Positions 25,833 through 35,130 of a DNA stretch of 51,729 nucleotides are shown here, piece by piece; the first letter of the stretch is position 1, and every line of letters starts with the position of its first letter. The notes under the pieces are model-generated. The model was not told where the DNA came from. It made no database searches and worked only from the letters and a program-made list of their open reading frames with translations. Source of the stretch: Polyangium jinanense (GTDB taxonomy: Bacteria > Myxococcota > Polyangia > Polyangiales > Polyangiaceae); assembly GCF_028435365.1 (NCBI RefSeq), contig NZ_JAGTJJ010000012.1, positions 159,763 through 211,491 of the forward strand. The letters run 5' to 3'. The translations under genes were made by a program, and so were the position numbers.

Positions 25833-27341
25833 TTACGTGCCATCGAGCAGCCAGATCATGGCCTCGGCCTCGTCCTGGAAGAACGCGAACGAGGGCAAGC
25901 CTTGCTCGATGGACATGCGCGCGAGCTGCATCTTCGTCAGCGTACTCGACACGATATTTGCGGCTCGCACGCAGCCGTTTTTCTGGGCGACCTCCATCGT
26001 CCGCTCCACGAACGCGCTCACGTCGGGCTTCTGGGCTGCGAAGTCCGCGGTGTCCGCGAGGACGCGCCAGCGCTTGCCCCAGAGCGGCTGCGTCACGCGC
26101 GCGAACTCCTCGTAGTAGGCCCGCGCCTGATCGACCGTCCAGAAGCCCCATACCGAAAGCCGCACGAGCCTACGCTCCCGCTCCACGCGGATCGTGTATC
26201 CGCTCCGGGCCCGCGACACGGACGACTTCACCCGCTCCAGCGAGGACGGCGGCGTCGAGTGCCGGCTCGTCCGTGACGGCGTCGGGTGCTTCGTTTCCTC
26301 GCTCGGCGGCGGGATCGAGGGGCGGGAGCCGCGCGCCGGAGGGGGCGGCGTCGATTCGTACGTGACCGAAATGTAGGGCTCCCGCGGCGGAGGCGGCGTC
26401 GAGTGGCTCGGGTCCACATGGTCCGCGGGGAAGAGGGCCTCGGAGAGCGCGACGAGTGCGGCGGAGGCGCTCGGGAATCGATCGCCCGGGTTTCGCGCGA
26501 CACACCGTGAAAACCAGGCGTCGACTGCCGCGGGCAGCTCCACGGCGTGGCGCCGCCGCGCCCGCGTCGCGGGGGGCTCGGGCAGCGGGTTGTCGAGGCA
26601 ACGCGCGAGCGTGATGATCGAGGGTGCCTTCTCGAACTCCTCGGCCCAGTACGGCGCGCCGACGAGCAGCATGAACGCCGTGTGCCCGAGCGCGTAGACG
26701 TCGACGGCGGGGCCGATGGGCTGGTCCATGAAGATCTGCTCGGGCGCCATGAAGTAGGGGCTGCCGAGGATGGTCTTCGTCTGCATCCCGATGCCGAGGT
26801 GGCCGTCGGCCTTGGCGATGCCGAAGTCGAGCAGCTTGAGGCACGGCGAGCCGTCGTCGCGGTACGTCAGAAAGAGGTTGTCGGGCTTGATGTCGCGATG
26901 CACGACGCCTGCCGCGTGGGTCTTGTCGAGCGCGAACGCGGCCTGCGCGAGGTAGGTGCGCACCTCGCCGGGGGGCAGGGCGCCGCGCTCGGTGACGACC
27001 ATGCCGAGGTCGCGCCCGCGCAGGAGCTCCATCGCGAGGAAGGGCAAACCCGAGGGCACGTCCACGCCGGCGTCGATCACGCGGACGATGTGATCACTCT
27101 CGAGCTCCCCGAGGATCCGCGCCTCGCGTTCGAAGCGCGCCTTGAAGTCTGCGTGCTCGGCGAGCAGGTTCGGGTGGATGATCTTCAGGGCGCGGCGGCC
27201 GGCGGTGCGTTCGTCCGTGGCCTCGTAGACGGCGCCCATCCCGCCCGTGCGGATCGTGCGCACGATGCGGTATCGCTCATGAAAGAGCTGCGCGGGGGCG
27301 AGCAGAAAGATCGGCACCGTGTCCGCGCCGGGGTCCGACAT
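25833..27341 (-). CDS. Ser/Thr protein kinase with C-terminal STAS/SpoIIAA-like domain
   Basis: 502 residues. The Hanks-type kinase domain (about 22-300) is complete: glycine loop RTGGMGAVYEA, Lys of ALKII, VVHRDIKPDN, LLDFGIAKAD and GSPYFMAPEQ. A Pro/Ser/Thr-rich linker (about 305-375), likely phosphorylated, leads to a C-terminal alpha/beta domain (about 380-500; RLVRLSVWGFWTVDQARAYY, then RWRVLADTADF) that looks STAS-like or SpoIIAA-like. There is no membrane helix, so it is a cytoplasmic kinase. It sits 31 bp downstream of another kinase gene on the same strand. The coupling of kinase and STAS-like domain in one chain is unusual. Confidence 0.92.
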   Translation of the reverse strand: MSDPGADTVPIFLLAPAQLFHERYRIVRTIRTGGMGAVYEATDERTAGRRALKIIHPNLLAEHADFKARFEREARILGELESDHIVRVIDAGVDVPSGLPFLAMELLRGRDLGMVVTERGALPPGEVRTYLAQAAFALDKTHAAGVVHRDIKPDNLFLTYRDDGSPCLKLLDFGIAKADGHLGIGMQTKTILGSPYFMAPEQIFMDQPIGPAVDVYALGHTAFMLLVGAPYWAEEFEKAPSIITLARCLDNPLPEPPATRARRRHAVELPAAVDAWFSRCVARNPGDRFPSASAALVALSEALFPADHVDPSHSTPPPPREPYISVTYESTPPPPARGSRPSIPPPSEETKHPTPSRTSRHSTPPSSLERVKSSVSRARSGYTIRVERERRLVRLSVWGFWTVDQARAYYEEFARVTQPLWGKRWRVLADTADFAAQKPDVSAFVERTMEVAQKNGCVRAANIVSSTLTKMQLARMSIEQGLPSFAFFQDEAEAMIWLLDGT

Positions 27342-27372
27342 GTGCCGAGCGTACGGGCAGACAAACGCCGAT

Positions 27373-28266
27373 TCAAGGCAAGCCGAGATCGTCGTCCTCG
27401 AGCTCCGTGGTGCGACCGAGCGCCTTGCAGAGCTCGGTCCACGCCTCCTGCATCGACGTGAAGCGGTGCGAAGGCTGGCTCGCGAGCACCCGCGCGACCC
27501 ACGGATCCACGGCCTCCGGCAGATCGGGCCGGAGCGCGCGCAGGCTCGGGCGCGGGTCGGTCGAGACAGCGCGCAAAAGTTCCACCATCTTGCGTGCGGG
27601 GAACGGGAGCCTGCTGCCGATCATGCGGAAGACGACGGCGCCGAACGAGTAGACGTCGGCGCGGTGATCGAGGTCCTTGGGTTTGCCCGCCCAGATCTCG
27701 GGCGCCATGTACGTCGGGGATCCGGCGATGGTGCCGTCGCGCGTGACCGTGAAACCTCCGACCTCCTTGGCGAGGCCGAAGTCGAGCAGCCGCACGCGGC
27801 CCCGCGCGCGCGTGCGCAGGACGAAGATGTTCGCGGGTTTGACGTCGCGGTGCACGATGCCGCGCGCGTGCGCGGCGGAGAGCGTCTCGGCGACGGGGCG
27901 CATGATCTCGAGCGCGCGATCGATGGGCATGGGCCCACCTTTCGCCTCGACGCCGCGCACGTAGGCCTCGAGATCCTTGCCCTCGAGCAGCTCCATCACG
28001 ATGTAGAGCGTGCCGTTGTCCGAGCGGTTGAAGGCGAGGATCTGCGTCGCCGCCGTGCCGCTGAGCAGGCCCATGGCGCGCGCCTCGCGGGCGATGCGCG
28101 TCGTGAACACGGGCTCGCTCGTGATGTTCGGCAGGAGGCACTTCACGGCGACGGGCGCGCTGAGGTCCATGTCCTCGGCGCGGAACACGTAGCCGTGGCC
28201 GCCGCTGCCGATGAGATCGAGGAGCTTGTACCGACCGTCGATGACATCACCCGCTCGATACGACAT
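27373..28266 (-). CDS. Ser/Thr protein kinase, catalytic domain only
   Basis: 297 residues, nearly all kinase domain: GSGGHGYVFRAED, VAVKCL, IVHRDVKPANIFV, LLDFGLAKEVG and GSPTYMAPEIW are all intact, followed by a short acidic tail (ELEDDDLGLP). It lacks the PASTA or membrane domains of PknB-like proteins. ATG 28266 gives a normal kinase N-terminus (DVIDGRYKLLDLIG); longer upstream frames have non-kinase composition. It probably forms a two-gene operon with the next kinase. The substrate is unknown; the FHA protein in this window is one conceivable reader of such phosphorylation. Confidence 0.93.
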   Translation of the reverse strand: MSYRAGDVIDGRYKLLDLIGSGGHGYVFRAEDMDLSAPVAVKCLLPNITSEPVFTTRIAREARAMGLLSGTAATQILAFNRSDNGTLYIVMELLEGKDLEAYVRGVEAKGGPMPIDRALEIMRPVAETLSAAHARGIVHRDVKPANIFVLRTRARGRVRLLDFGLAKEVGGFTVTRDGTIAGSPTYMAPEIWAGKPKDLDHRADVYSFGAVVFRMIGSRLPFPARKMVELLRAVSTDPRPSLRALRPDLPEAVDPWVARVLASQPSHRFTSMQEAWTELCKALGRTTELEDDDLGLP

Positions 28267-28565
28267 GGCGCTCCTCGTCTGGCCGCGTCTTTCCGCCGCG
28301 GCAGGCTCGTACGATACCGAAGGCGCCCCGAGGGCCGCAACGGGCAGCCGGACCTCGTGGCGGAACGCGAGAGAAGCACCCGCGCGCGCCGCACGTTGCA
28401 GATTTGAAAAACGTTTCGGGTTGCCTGTCCTCGTCGGCGACGGTAGGGGCGATGCGATGTCCGGGCCAGGGCGCGGCGCGGAACGCGCCGGCTCGGCGGT
28501 TCCGCTCCTGGAGGCGCGTTCCGTAGGCCATGCCCGAGGGCGAACCTGGGCTATCCTTCGCCGCG
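28267..28565. other. Divergent intergenic region, nothing firm seen
   Basis: 299 bp between the divergent kinase and oligopeptidase genes. Both promoters should lie here, but I see no convincing -35/-10 pair, operator palindrome or small gene. One A/T-richer stretch (around 28402-28422, TTTGAAAAACGTTT) is the only compositional break. Confidence 0.4.
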
Positions 28566-30806
28566 ATGATCCGACGCACCCCGTTCGTCCTTCCGCTCCT
28601 CCTCGTCCTCGGCTGTTCGGGCGAGGGCCTGCCTCCGGCGCCCGCGCCGACCACGAGCCTGCCGGCCGCGTCGCCGTCCGCCGCGACGAGCGCCGCCGCC
28701 GCGGAAAAACCGGCACCGAAGGGCCCGGTCGCGCCGATTGCCAAGAAGGAGCCGCGCGTCACCGAGCTCCACGGCGTGAAGCTCGTCGACGACTATGCGT
28801 GGCTGAGCAAGAAGGACGCGCCCGAGGTGCTCGAGCACCTGCGCGCGGAGAACGCGTACAGCGAGGCCATGACCGCCGCGCTCACGCCGGTGAAGGACCG
28901 CATCTATGGCGAAATCCTCGGCCGCCTGCAGGAGACCGACGTGGAGGTCCCCTCCCGGGAGGGCGCGTATCTCTATTACACGCGCACCGAAAAAGGGAAA
29001 CAATACCCCATTTACTGCCGCAAGGCCGTGAAGGGCGGGGACAAGGCGCCCGAGGAGATCGTGATCGATCCGAACGAGATCGCGAAGACCGAGAAATACG
29101 TGGGCCTCGGCCCGCTCGCGTTCTCCGAGGACGGCAATCTCCTCGCGTATGGCCTCGACACCACCGGCTTCCGGCAATTCGTGCTTCACGTGCGGGACCT
29201 CAAGACGGGCAAGGATCTCGCGGATCGGGCCGAGCGCGTCACGTCGGTCGTGTTCGCCAAGGATGGCAAGACGCTCTTTTATACGGTCGAGGATCCCGTC
29301 ACGAAGCGCTCGCACAAGTTTTTCCGGCACAACCTCGGCGACGACGCGGCCAAGGATGCGCTGCTCTACGAGGAGAAGGACGAGCGGTTCCGCCTGCATT
29401 CGGCTCGTTCGAGCAGCAAGAAGCTCATCTTCGTCCAGTCGAACAGCCACACGACGAGCGAGGTCCGTTTCCTGCCCGCGGACAAACCCAGCGCGTCGCT
29501 CACGCTCGTCGAGCCGCGGGAGCAGGACCACGAGTACGACGTGGATCATCGCGGCGACGAACTCGTGATCCGCACGAACAGCCCCGCGAAGCCGGGCGAT
29601 CCGAAATCGACGAACTACCGGCTCGTCGTGGCCAAGGTCTCATCCCCGGGGCGTGCGTCGTGGAAGGAGACGATTGCGCACCGCAAGAACGTGATGATCG
29701 AATTCGTCGAGCTCTTCTCGACGTTTGCCGTGGCCTTCGAGCGCGAGGACGGCCTGCGCCAGATCCGGGTGCTCGACCCGAAAAAGCTCTCCCTCGACGG
29801 CTCGCACCGGGTCACGCTGCCCGAGCCGATCTTCACGCTGCGGCAGGGGGACAACCGCGAGTTCGACGCGACGTTCTATCGATTCCGGTTCGAATCACCG
29901 ACGACGCCTCCCACGGTGTACGATTACGAACCGAAGAAGCGCGCGCTCGTGCAGAAGAAGCGCGTGGAGGTCCCGAACTACGATCCCGGCCGGTACGAGT
30001 CGAAGCGGGTGCACGCGACGGCCAAGGACGGCACGAAGATCCCGGTTTCGCTGCTCTACAAAAAAGGGACGAACCCGGACGGGAAGAACCCGCTCTTCCT
30101 ATATGCATACGGCTCGTACGGCTTCCCCATCTTCCCGATGTTCTCGGCGCAGGCGTTCTCGCTCGTGGATCGCGGCGTGGTCTGCGCGATCGCCCATATT
30201 CGCGGCGGCGGCGAGCTCGGCGAGATCTGGCACGACGCCGGGCGCATGAAGACGAAGATGAACACGTTCACCGATTTCGTGGACGCGACCGAGGGCCTCG
30301 TGCAAATGGGCTGGGCCGCGAAGGATCGCATCGCGATCCAGGGCGCGAGCGCGGGCGGTCTGCTCATGGGCGCGGTCCTGAACATGCGCCCGGATCTGTA
30401 TCGCGCGGCGATCGCCGACGTGCCTTTCGTCGACGTGATCAACACGATGCTCGACGAATCCCTCCCGCTCACCGTCGAGGAATTCGAGGAGTGGGGCAAT
30501 CCCAAGAAGAAGGACGAATTCGAATACATCGCCCGCTACAGCCCCTACGAGAACGTCGGGAAGAAGGCGTATCCGTCGATCCTCGTGAACACGTCGTACA
30601 ACGACAGCCAGGTGATGTACTGGGAGCCCGCGAAATGGGTGGCGAAGCTCCGTGAAATGAAAACGGACCAGAACCAGCTCCTCCTGCGCATTCACCTCGA
30701 TCCGGCCGGGCACGGGGGCAAATCAGGGCGTTACGAGCGAATGCAGGAGATGGCGTTCAAGTACGCGTGGCTGCTCGATAGGCTCGAGGTGAAGGACGGG
30801 AAATGA
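28566..30806 (+). CDS. ptrB: Oligopeptidase B-like S9A serine peptidase, lipoprotein
   Basis: 746 residues. A lipoprotein signal (LLLVLGC) and an Ala/Pro linker precede a propeller domain (about 60-470) and an alpha/beta-hydrolase domain (about 480-746). The triad reads Ser595 in GASAGG, Asp680 in YNDSQV and His716 in GHGGKSGR. Segments such as IRGGGELGEIWHDAGRMKTK and DVPFVDVINTMLD are typical of oligopeptidase B, which cleaves short peptides after Arg/Lys. Classical OpB is cytosolic, so the lipoprotein signal is unusual and suggests a periplasmic or surface role. ATG 28566 starts the signal; an in-frame ATG lies at 28530. The stop overlaps folA (ATGA). Confidence 0.92.
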   Translation: MIRRTPFVLPLLLVLGCSGEGLPPAPAPTTSLPAASPSAATSAAAAEKPAPKGPVAPIAKKEPRVTELHGVKLVDDYAWLSKKDAPEVLEHLRAENAYSEAMTAALTPVKDRIYGEILGRLQETDVEVPSREGAYLYYTRTEKGKQYPIYCRKAVKGGDKAPEEIVIDPNEIAKTEKYVGLGPLAFSEDGNLLAYGLDTTGFRQFVLHVRDLKTGKDLADRAERVTSVVFAKDGKTLFYTVEDPVTKRSHKFFRHNLGDDAAKDALLYEEKDERFRLHSARSSSKKLIFVQSNSHTTSEVRFLPADKPSASLTLVEPREQDHEYDVDHRGDELVIRTNSPAKPGDPKSTNYRLVVAKVSSPGRASWKETIAHRKNVMIEFVELFSTFAVAFEREDGLRQIRVLDPKKLSLDGSHRVTLPEPIFTLRQGDNREFDATFYRFRFESPTTPPTVYDYEPKKRALVQKKRVEVPNYDPGRYESKRVHATAKDGTKIPVSLLYKKGTNPDGKNPLFLYAYGSYGFPIFPMFSAQAFSLVDRGVVCAIAHIRGGGELGEIWHDAGRMKTKMNTFTDFVDATEGLVQMGWAAKDRIAIQGASAGGLLMGAVLNMRPDLYRAAIADVPFVDVINTMLDESLPLTVEEFEEWGNPKKKDEFEYIARYSPYENVGKKAYPSILVNTSYNDSQVMYWEPAKWVAKLREMKTDQNQLLLRIHLDPAGHGGKSGRYERMQEMAFKYAWLLDRLEVKDGK

Positions 30807-31333
30807 CGACCGAGCCCCGCCTCGCCCTGATCGCCGCCGTCGCGGAGAATGGCGTCATCGGCGTCGACAACCGCCTGCCCTGGCGGCTTCCGGGCGACCT
30901 CGCCCACTTCAAGGCCACGACCATGGGCAAGCCCATTGTCATGGGCCGCAAGACCTGGGAGAGCATCGGGGCAAAACCCCTGCCTGGCCGCAAGAACCTG
31001 GTCGTCACGCGGAAGGACGATTATCGCGCGCCGGGAGCGGTGGTCTGCCACTCCTTTGCCGAGGCCATCGGACGGGCGCGCCTCTTTGCGGCGGAGGTCG
31101 GCGCCGGCGAGATCGTGGTCATTGGCGGGGAGGCCTTGTTTGCGGAGGCGCTCGCGCAGGCGGATCGGCTGTATCTGACGGAGGTCCACGCCCGGCCCGC
31201 GGGCGACGCCTTTTTTCCCGCATTCGACCGGGCAGAATGGCGGGAGATCACGCGCCGCGACGAACCGGAGCAGGGGACCACGTCCCCCGCGTACAGCATC
31301 CTGGTGCTGGACCGGAATCGTCCGGCCTCCTGA
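30803..31333 (+). CDS. folA: Dihydrofolate reductase
   Basis: 176 residues, standard length. It reduces dihydrofolate to tetrahydrofolate with NADPH. Family features: NGVIGVDNRLPW, catalytic acid Asp32 in LPGDLAHFK, GRKTWESIG, LPGRKNLVVTR, and IVVIGGEALF for NADPH binding. It is cytoplasmic. Its start overlaps the end of the oligopeptidase gene by four bases, so it is translated by coupling to a secreted peptidase. No thymidylate synthase gene lies beside it. It ends 9 bp from the convergent PAS-STAS gene. Confidence 0.97.
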   Translation: MTTEPRLALIAAVAENGVIGVDNRLPWRLPGDLAHFKATTMGKPIVMGRKTWESIGAKPLPGRKNLVVTRKDDYRAPGAVVCHSFAEAIGRARLFAAEVGAGEIVVIGGEALFAEALAQADRLYLTEVHARPAGDAFFPAFDRAEWREITRRDEPEQGTTSPAYSILVLDRNRPAS

Positions 31334-31342
31334 CCTAGCGGT

Positions 31343-32260
31343 TCAGGCTTGGCGGGGCCGGGGCCGCGCTGCCTTGCGGGCCTTGCCGCGCTCCTGGATC
31401 GCCCACGCGATCCCGTCTTTCAGGCTGCGCACCGTGATCACGCCGTGCACCTCGACGCCCATGGTGATCAGCGTCTGCGCCACGTGGGGCTGGATCCCGG
31501 TGAAGACGGCCTTGGCGCCGATGAGCTTCACGGCGTGCGCCGTGCGCACGAGCGCCTCGGCGACCTGGGTGTCGATCGTCGTGATGCCCGTCACGTCGAG
31601 CAGCACCGTCTCGGCCGCCATGTTCACCACACCTTCGAGCAGCGTCTCCAGCACGACCTGCGCGCGCTTCTCGTCGATACGCCCGACGAGCGGCATTGCG
31701 AGCACGTCGTCGGCAATGGGAATGAGCGGCGCCGAGAGCTCCCGGAGCGCCTGCTCCTGCGCGTCGATGAGCTCCGCGCGCAGTTGCTCGTTCCGCGTTG
31801 CGTGCTCCTCCGCGCGCCGCCGATCCGTGACGTCGATCCCGACGGCCTGAAACGCCGCGACGTTGCCCGCTTCGTCGAGGATCGCGCGATCGATCCAGTT
31901 GAGCCATCGCACCTCGCCCCCAGGCGGCAGCACCCGGTGCTCGAGTTCGATGACTGGCTCGTTCGGCCCGAGTCGGGCGAGCACGTCGGCGATGAGGACC
32001 TGATCCTCCTCCGGGACGAGGGGCGCGAAACGGTGGCCGATGAGCTCTTCGCGCGTCTTGCTGAAGTAGCGGCAATACGCGTCGTTCACGAAGGAGAGCG
32101 TGCCATCCATGCTGAACCTGCAGATGAGCTCACGCTGGTCCTCCACCAGCGTCGCGTACATCTGCGTCTTCAACCACAGCTCCCGCTGGAGCTCCGCGTT
32201 GCGGCGCTGGAGCTCCGCCACCTGCGCTTCGAGCGAATCCGTGTCCTGGCTCATCCCCAT
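31343..32260 (-). CDS. RsbR-like PAS-STAS stressosome protein
   Basis: 305 residues. An N-terminal coiled-coil stretch (about 5-40) leads to a PAS domain (about 40-150; LSFVNDAYCRYFSKTREELI). The C-terminal STAS domain (about 175-290) has the RsbR signature: LIPIADDVLAMPLVG, LLDVTGITTIDTQVA and LIGAKAVFTGIQPHVAQTL. Thr residues in DVTGITTID and in the following helix correspond to sites phosphorylated by RsbT in Bacillus. It would be a sensory subunit of a stressosome. No rsbS, rsbT or rsbU gene adjoins it. An alternative start two codons in would remove only Met-Gly. Confidence 0.92.
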   Translation of the reverse strand: MGMSQDTDSLEAQVAELQRRNAELQRELWLKTQMYATLVEDQRELICRFSMDGTLSFVNDAYCRYFSKTREELIGHRFAPLVPEEDQVLIADVLARLGPNEPVIELEHRVLPPGGEVRWLNWIDRAILDEAGNVAAFQAVGIDVTDRRRAEEHATRNEQLRAELIDAQEQALRELSAPLIPIADDVLAMPLVGRIDEKRAQVVLETLLEGVVNMAAETVLLDVTGITTIDTQVAEALVRTAHAVKLIGAKAVFTGIQPHVAQTLITMGVEVHGVITVRSLKDGIAWAIQERGKARKAARPRPRQA

Positions 32261-32367
32261 CGACCCGTGGAACCGGTCGACGGTAGGGCAATACGCCGCG
32301 CCGAGGCAAGCGCGGCGTGAGGAAGATCCTGAAAGAGGTAGGGGAGACGTGTAGGGGGACGCCCGAA

Positions 32368-35100
32368 TTACGCCGTCACGAGACGCTCGACCTCGCCATA
32401 CGTCGCCGCGATGGCCTCGTCGATCTTGCCGGCCTCGGGGCCGCCGGCCTGCGCCATGTCGGGCCGGCCGCCGCCGCGCCCGCCCACGATCGCGGCCACG
32501 TTCTTGATCACGTCGCCGGCCTTCACGCGGCTCGTCGCGGCCTTCGAGACCATCACCGCGAGCTGCGCCTTGCCCGCGTCCACCGCGCCCACGAGCACGA
32601 GGCTCGACTCGCCGAGTTTGTCCCGGAGCTTTTCCGCGATCTCGCGCAGCGCCGCCGCCTGCGTGCCATCGGGCATGCGACGCGCGAGGACCTTGATGCC
32701 CGAGATATCGCGGGCCTCCGCGAGCATCGCGTCGATCCCGCCGCCCCCGCCGCCGCCGGGACCGCCGCCCTCGATGAGCCTGCGCTCGAGCTCGGCGACC
32801 TTCTTCTCGAGCTCGCGCTCGTGCGCCACGATCTTGCCGATCTTGTCCGAGAGATCGCCGCCCTGCGCCTTCGCGACCTGGCGCGCCTTCTGGATGTCGT
32901 CTTCGAGGCTCCGCACGTAGCCGAGCGCGTTCTTGCCCGTCGCCGCGAAGACGCGCCGCACGCCGGCCGCGACGCCGCCCTCGCCCGTGATCTTGAACAG
33001 GCCGATGTCGCCGAGCGCCCGCGCGTGCGTGCCGCCGCAGAGCTCGATCGAGTCCTGGGTCATCGTCAGCATGCGGACGACGTCGCCGTACTTCTCCTCG
33101 AAGATGGCGACGGCGCCGCGCTTGCGGGCCTCGTCGACGGGCAGGACCTCCGTGAGCACCGGCGCGTTCTCCAGGACCTTGCCGTTCACGAGGTCCTCGA
33201 TGCGCTCGATCTCGTCGCGCGTGAGGGGCTTGTTGTGCGCGAAGTCGAACCGGAGCATGTCCGGCGCGACACGCGAGCCCTTCTGCTGCGCGTGCTCGCC
33301 GAGCACCGTGCGCAGGGCCCAGTGGAGCAGGTGCGTCGCGGAGTGGTTGCGCCGCGTGGCCGAGCGCGCCGCGGGATCGACGGTGAGCGTGACCTTCTGG
33401 CCCACGCTGACCTCGCCCGTCTCGATCACGCCCTCGTGCACCACGAGCCCCGTGAGCGGGCGCTGCGTGTCCGTGACGCGGATGCGGAGGTCGCCGGCCG
33501 TGATCACGCCGATGTCGCCGACCTGGCCGCCGCTCTCGGCGTAGAACGGCGTCTCCTTCACCACGACCTCGACGTGCGCGCCCGCGTTCGCCCGGTCGAC
33601 GAGCGCGCGGGTGGGTTTGCCTTGGCCGTCTTTCTTTTCGACCGCGAGGATCGCGACGACCTCGCTCTCGCCCGCCTCGCGCTCGTAGCCGGTGAAGGCC
33701 ACGGGCGAACCGAGTTTTTCCCGCGCCTGCCGGTACGCGGGGTCGAGGGCGGCCGTCGGATCGATCGGTCCGTCGGCCTCGTCCGCGCCCTTGATGATCT
33801 TGTTGGCGCCCTCGACATCCACGCCGTAGCCCTGCTCGCCGCAGATGACCTGCGTGAGATCCAGGGGGAAGCCGTACGTGGTGAAAAGATCCGCGGCCGC
33901 GGGCGCCGCGAGGGTCTTGTCGCCCTTCTCGCGCATCGTATCGAAGTGCTCGTCGAGGATCTTCATGCCGCGCTTCAACGTGGCGCGGAAGCGGACCTCC
34001 TCGTCCTCGGTGACACGCGCGATGAGCTCACGCCGGTCGCGGAGCTCGGGGTAGACGTCGCCCATGCGATCCACGACGAGCAGCGCGACCTCGTGGAGGA
34101 ACGGCTTTTCGATCCCGAGCCGGTAGCCGTGCCGGATCGCGCGGCGCATGACGCGACGGAGCACGTACTCGCGCCGCTGCTTCTCGGGCATCACGCCCTC
34201 GGCCATGAGGAAGGCCGTGGTGCGGGCGTGGTCGGCGATGACGCGCAGCGAGATGTCGTCCGGCGCGAGGCTCGCCCCGTACGTCTTGCCCGCGATCTCG
34301 GCCGCGCGCTCGACGAGCGGGCGGAGCAGGTCGGTGTCGTAGTTCGACGTGACCCCTTGGAGCACGAACGAGATGCGCTCGAGGCCCATGCCCGTGTCGA
34401 TGCTCGGCGCAGGCAGCGGCGTGACCGGCGCGTCCTTCTCCGCGCGGTCGTACTGCATGAAGACGAGGTTCCAGATCTCGGTCCAGCCCGAGCCGTCGAG
34501 CCGGGGCTCCTCGCCGAACCGCGAGAGGTCGACCTCGTCGCCCGTGAAGAAGTGGATCTCCGAGCAGGGGCCACACGGGCCGGTGTCGCCCATGGTCCAG
34601 AAGTTGTCCGCCATGCCGAGCCGGAGGATGCGATCGTCGCCGAAGCCCGTGACCTTGCGCCAGATCTCGGCCGCCTCCTCGTCCGCGGGGAAGTTGTTTT
34701 CGCCCTTGAACACGGTGACGACGAGCCGCTCCTTCGGGACGCCGTAGACCTTCGTGAGCAGCTCCCAGGCGCTCGTGATGGCCTCTTCCTTGAAGTAGTC
34801 GCCGAAGCTGAAGTTGCCGAGCATCTCGAAGAACGTGTGGTGGCGCGCGGTGACGCCGACGTTCTCGAGGTCGTTGTGCTTGCCGCTGATGCGGATGCAC
34901 TTTTGGCTGCTCGCGGCGCGCGTGTACGGGCGGCGATCCTTGCCCGTGAAGACGTCCTTGAACGGCACCATCCCGGCGTTGACGAACATCAACGTGGGAT
35001 CGTTCTGCGGGACGATCGGCGCGCTCGGGACGACCTCGTGGCCGCGGGAGGCGAAGAAATCGAGGAAGGTGCGGCGAATCTGATGGCTCGAGGCGGACAT
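32368..35100 (-). CDS. alaS: Alanine--tRNA ligase
   Basis: 910 residues, full length. The class II catalytic core is at the N-terminus (LMFVNAGMVPFKDVFTG, the catalytic-core motif, and HHTFFEMLGNFSFGDYFKE). The editing domain has the zinc ligands HSATHLLH and CGGTHARALGD. The C-terminal C-Ala/DHHA1 region is present. Between them a short Gly-run (about GGGPGGGGGGG) replaces part of the usual linker; it should be flexible and is the one odd feature. It attaches Ala to tRNA-Ala in the cytoplasm and edits Ser/Gly mischarging. It lies 107 bp upstream of the PAS-STAS gene on the same strand. Confidence 0.98.
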   Translation of the reverse strand: MSASSHQIRRTFLDFFASRGHEVVPSAPIVPQNDPTLMFVNAGMVPFKDVFTGKDRRPYTRAASSQKCIRISGKHNDLENVGVTARHHTFFEMLGNFSFGDYFKEEAITSAWELLTKVYGVPKERLVVTVFKGENNFPADEEAAEIWRKVTGFGDDRILRLGMADNFWTMGDTGPCGPCSEIHFFTGDEVDLSRFGEEPRLDGSGWTEIWNLVFMQYDRAEKDAPVTPLPAPSIDTGMGLERISFVLQGVTSNYDTDLLRPLVERAAEIAGKTYGASLAPDDISLRVIADHARTTAFLMAEGVMPEKQRREYVLRRVMRRAIRHGYRLGIEKPFLHEVALLVVDRMGDVYPELRDRRELIARVTEDEEVRFRATLKRGMKILDEHFDTMREKGDKTLAAPAAADLFTTYGFPLDLTQVICGEQGYGVDVEGANKIIKGADEADGPIDPTAALDPAYRQAREKLGSPVAFTGYEREAGESEVVAILAVEKKDGQGKPTRALVDRANAGAHVEVVVKETPFYAESGGQVGDIGVITAGDLRIRVTDTQRPLTGLVVHEGVIETGEVSVGQKVTLTVDPAARSATRRNHSATHLLHWALRTVLGEHAQQKGSRVAPDMLRFDFAHNKPLTRDEIERIEDLVNGKVLENAPVLTEVLPVDEARKRGAVAIFEEKYGDVVRMLTMTQDSIELCGGTHARALGDIGLFKITGEGGVAAGVRRVFAATGKNALGYVRSLEDDIQKARQVAKAQGGDLSDKIGKIVAHERELEKKVAELERRLIEGGGPGGGGGGGIDAMLAEARDISGIKVLARRMPDGTQAAALREIAEKLRDKLGESSLVLVGAVDAGKAQLAVMVSKAATSRVKAGDVIKNVAAIVGGRGGGRPDMAQAGGPEAGKIDEAIAATYGEVERLVTA

Positions 35101-35130
35101 GGCGCCCGCCCATCTACCATGTTTCGCGCC

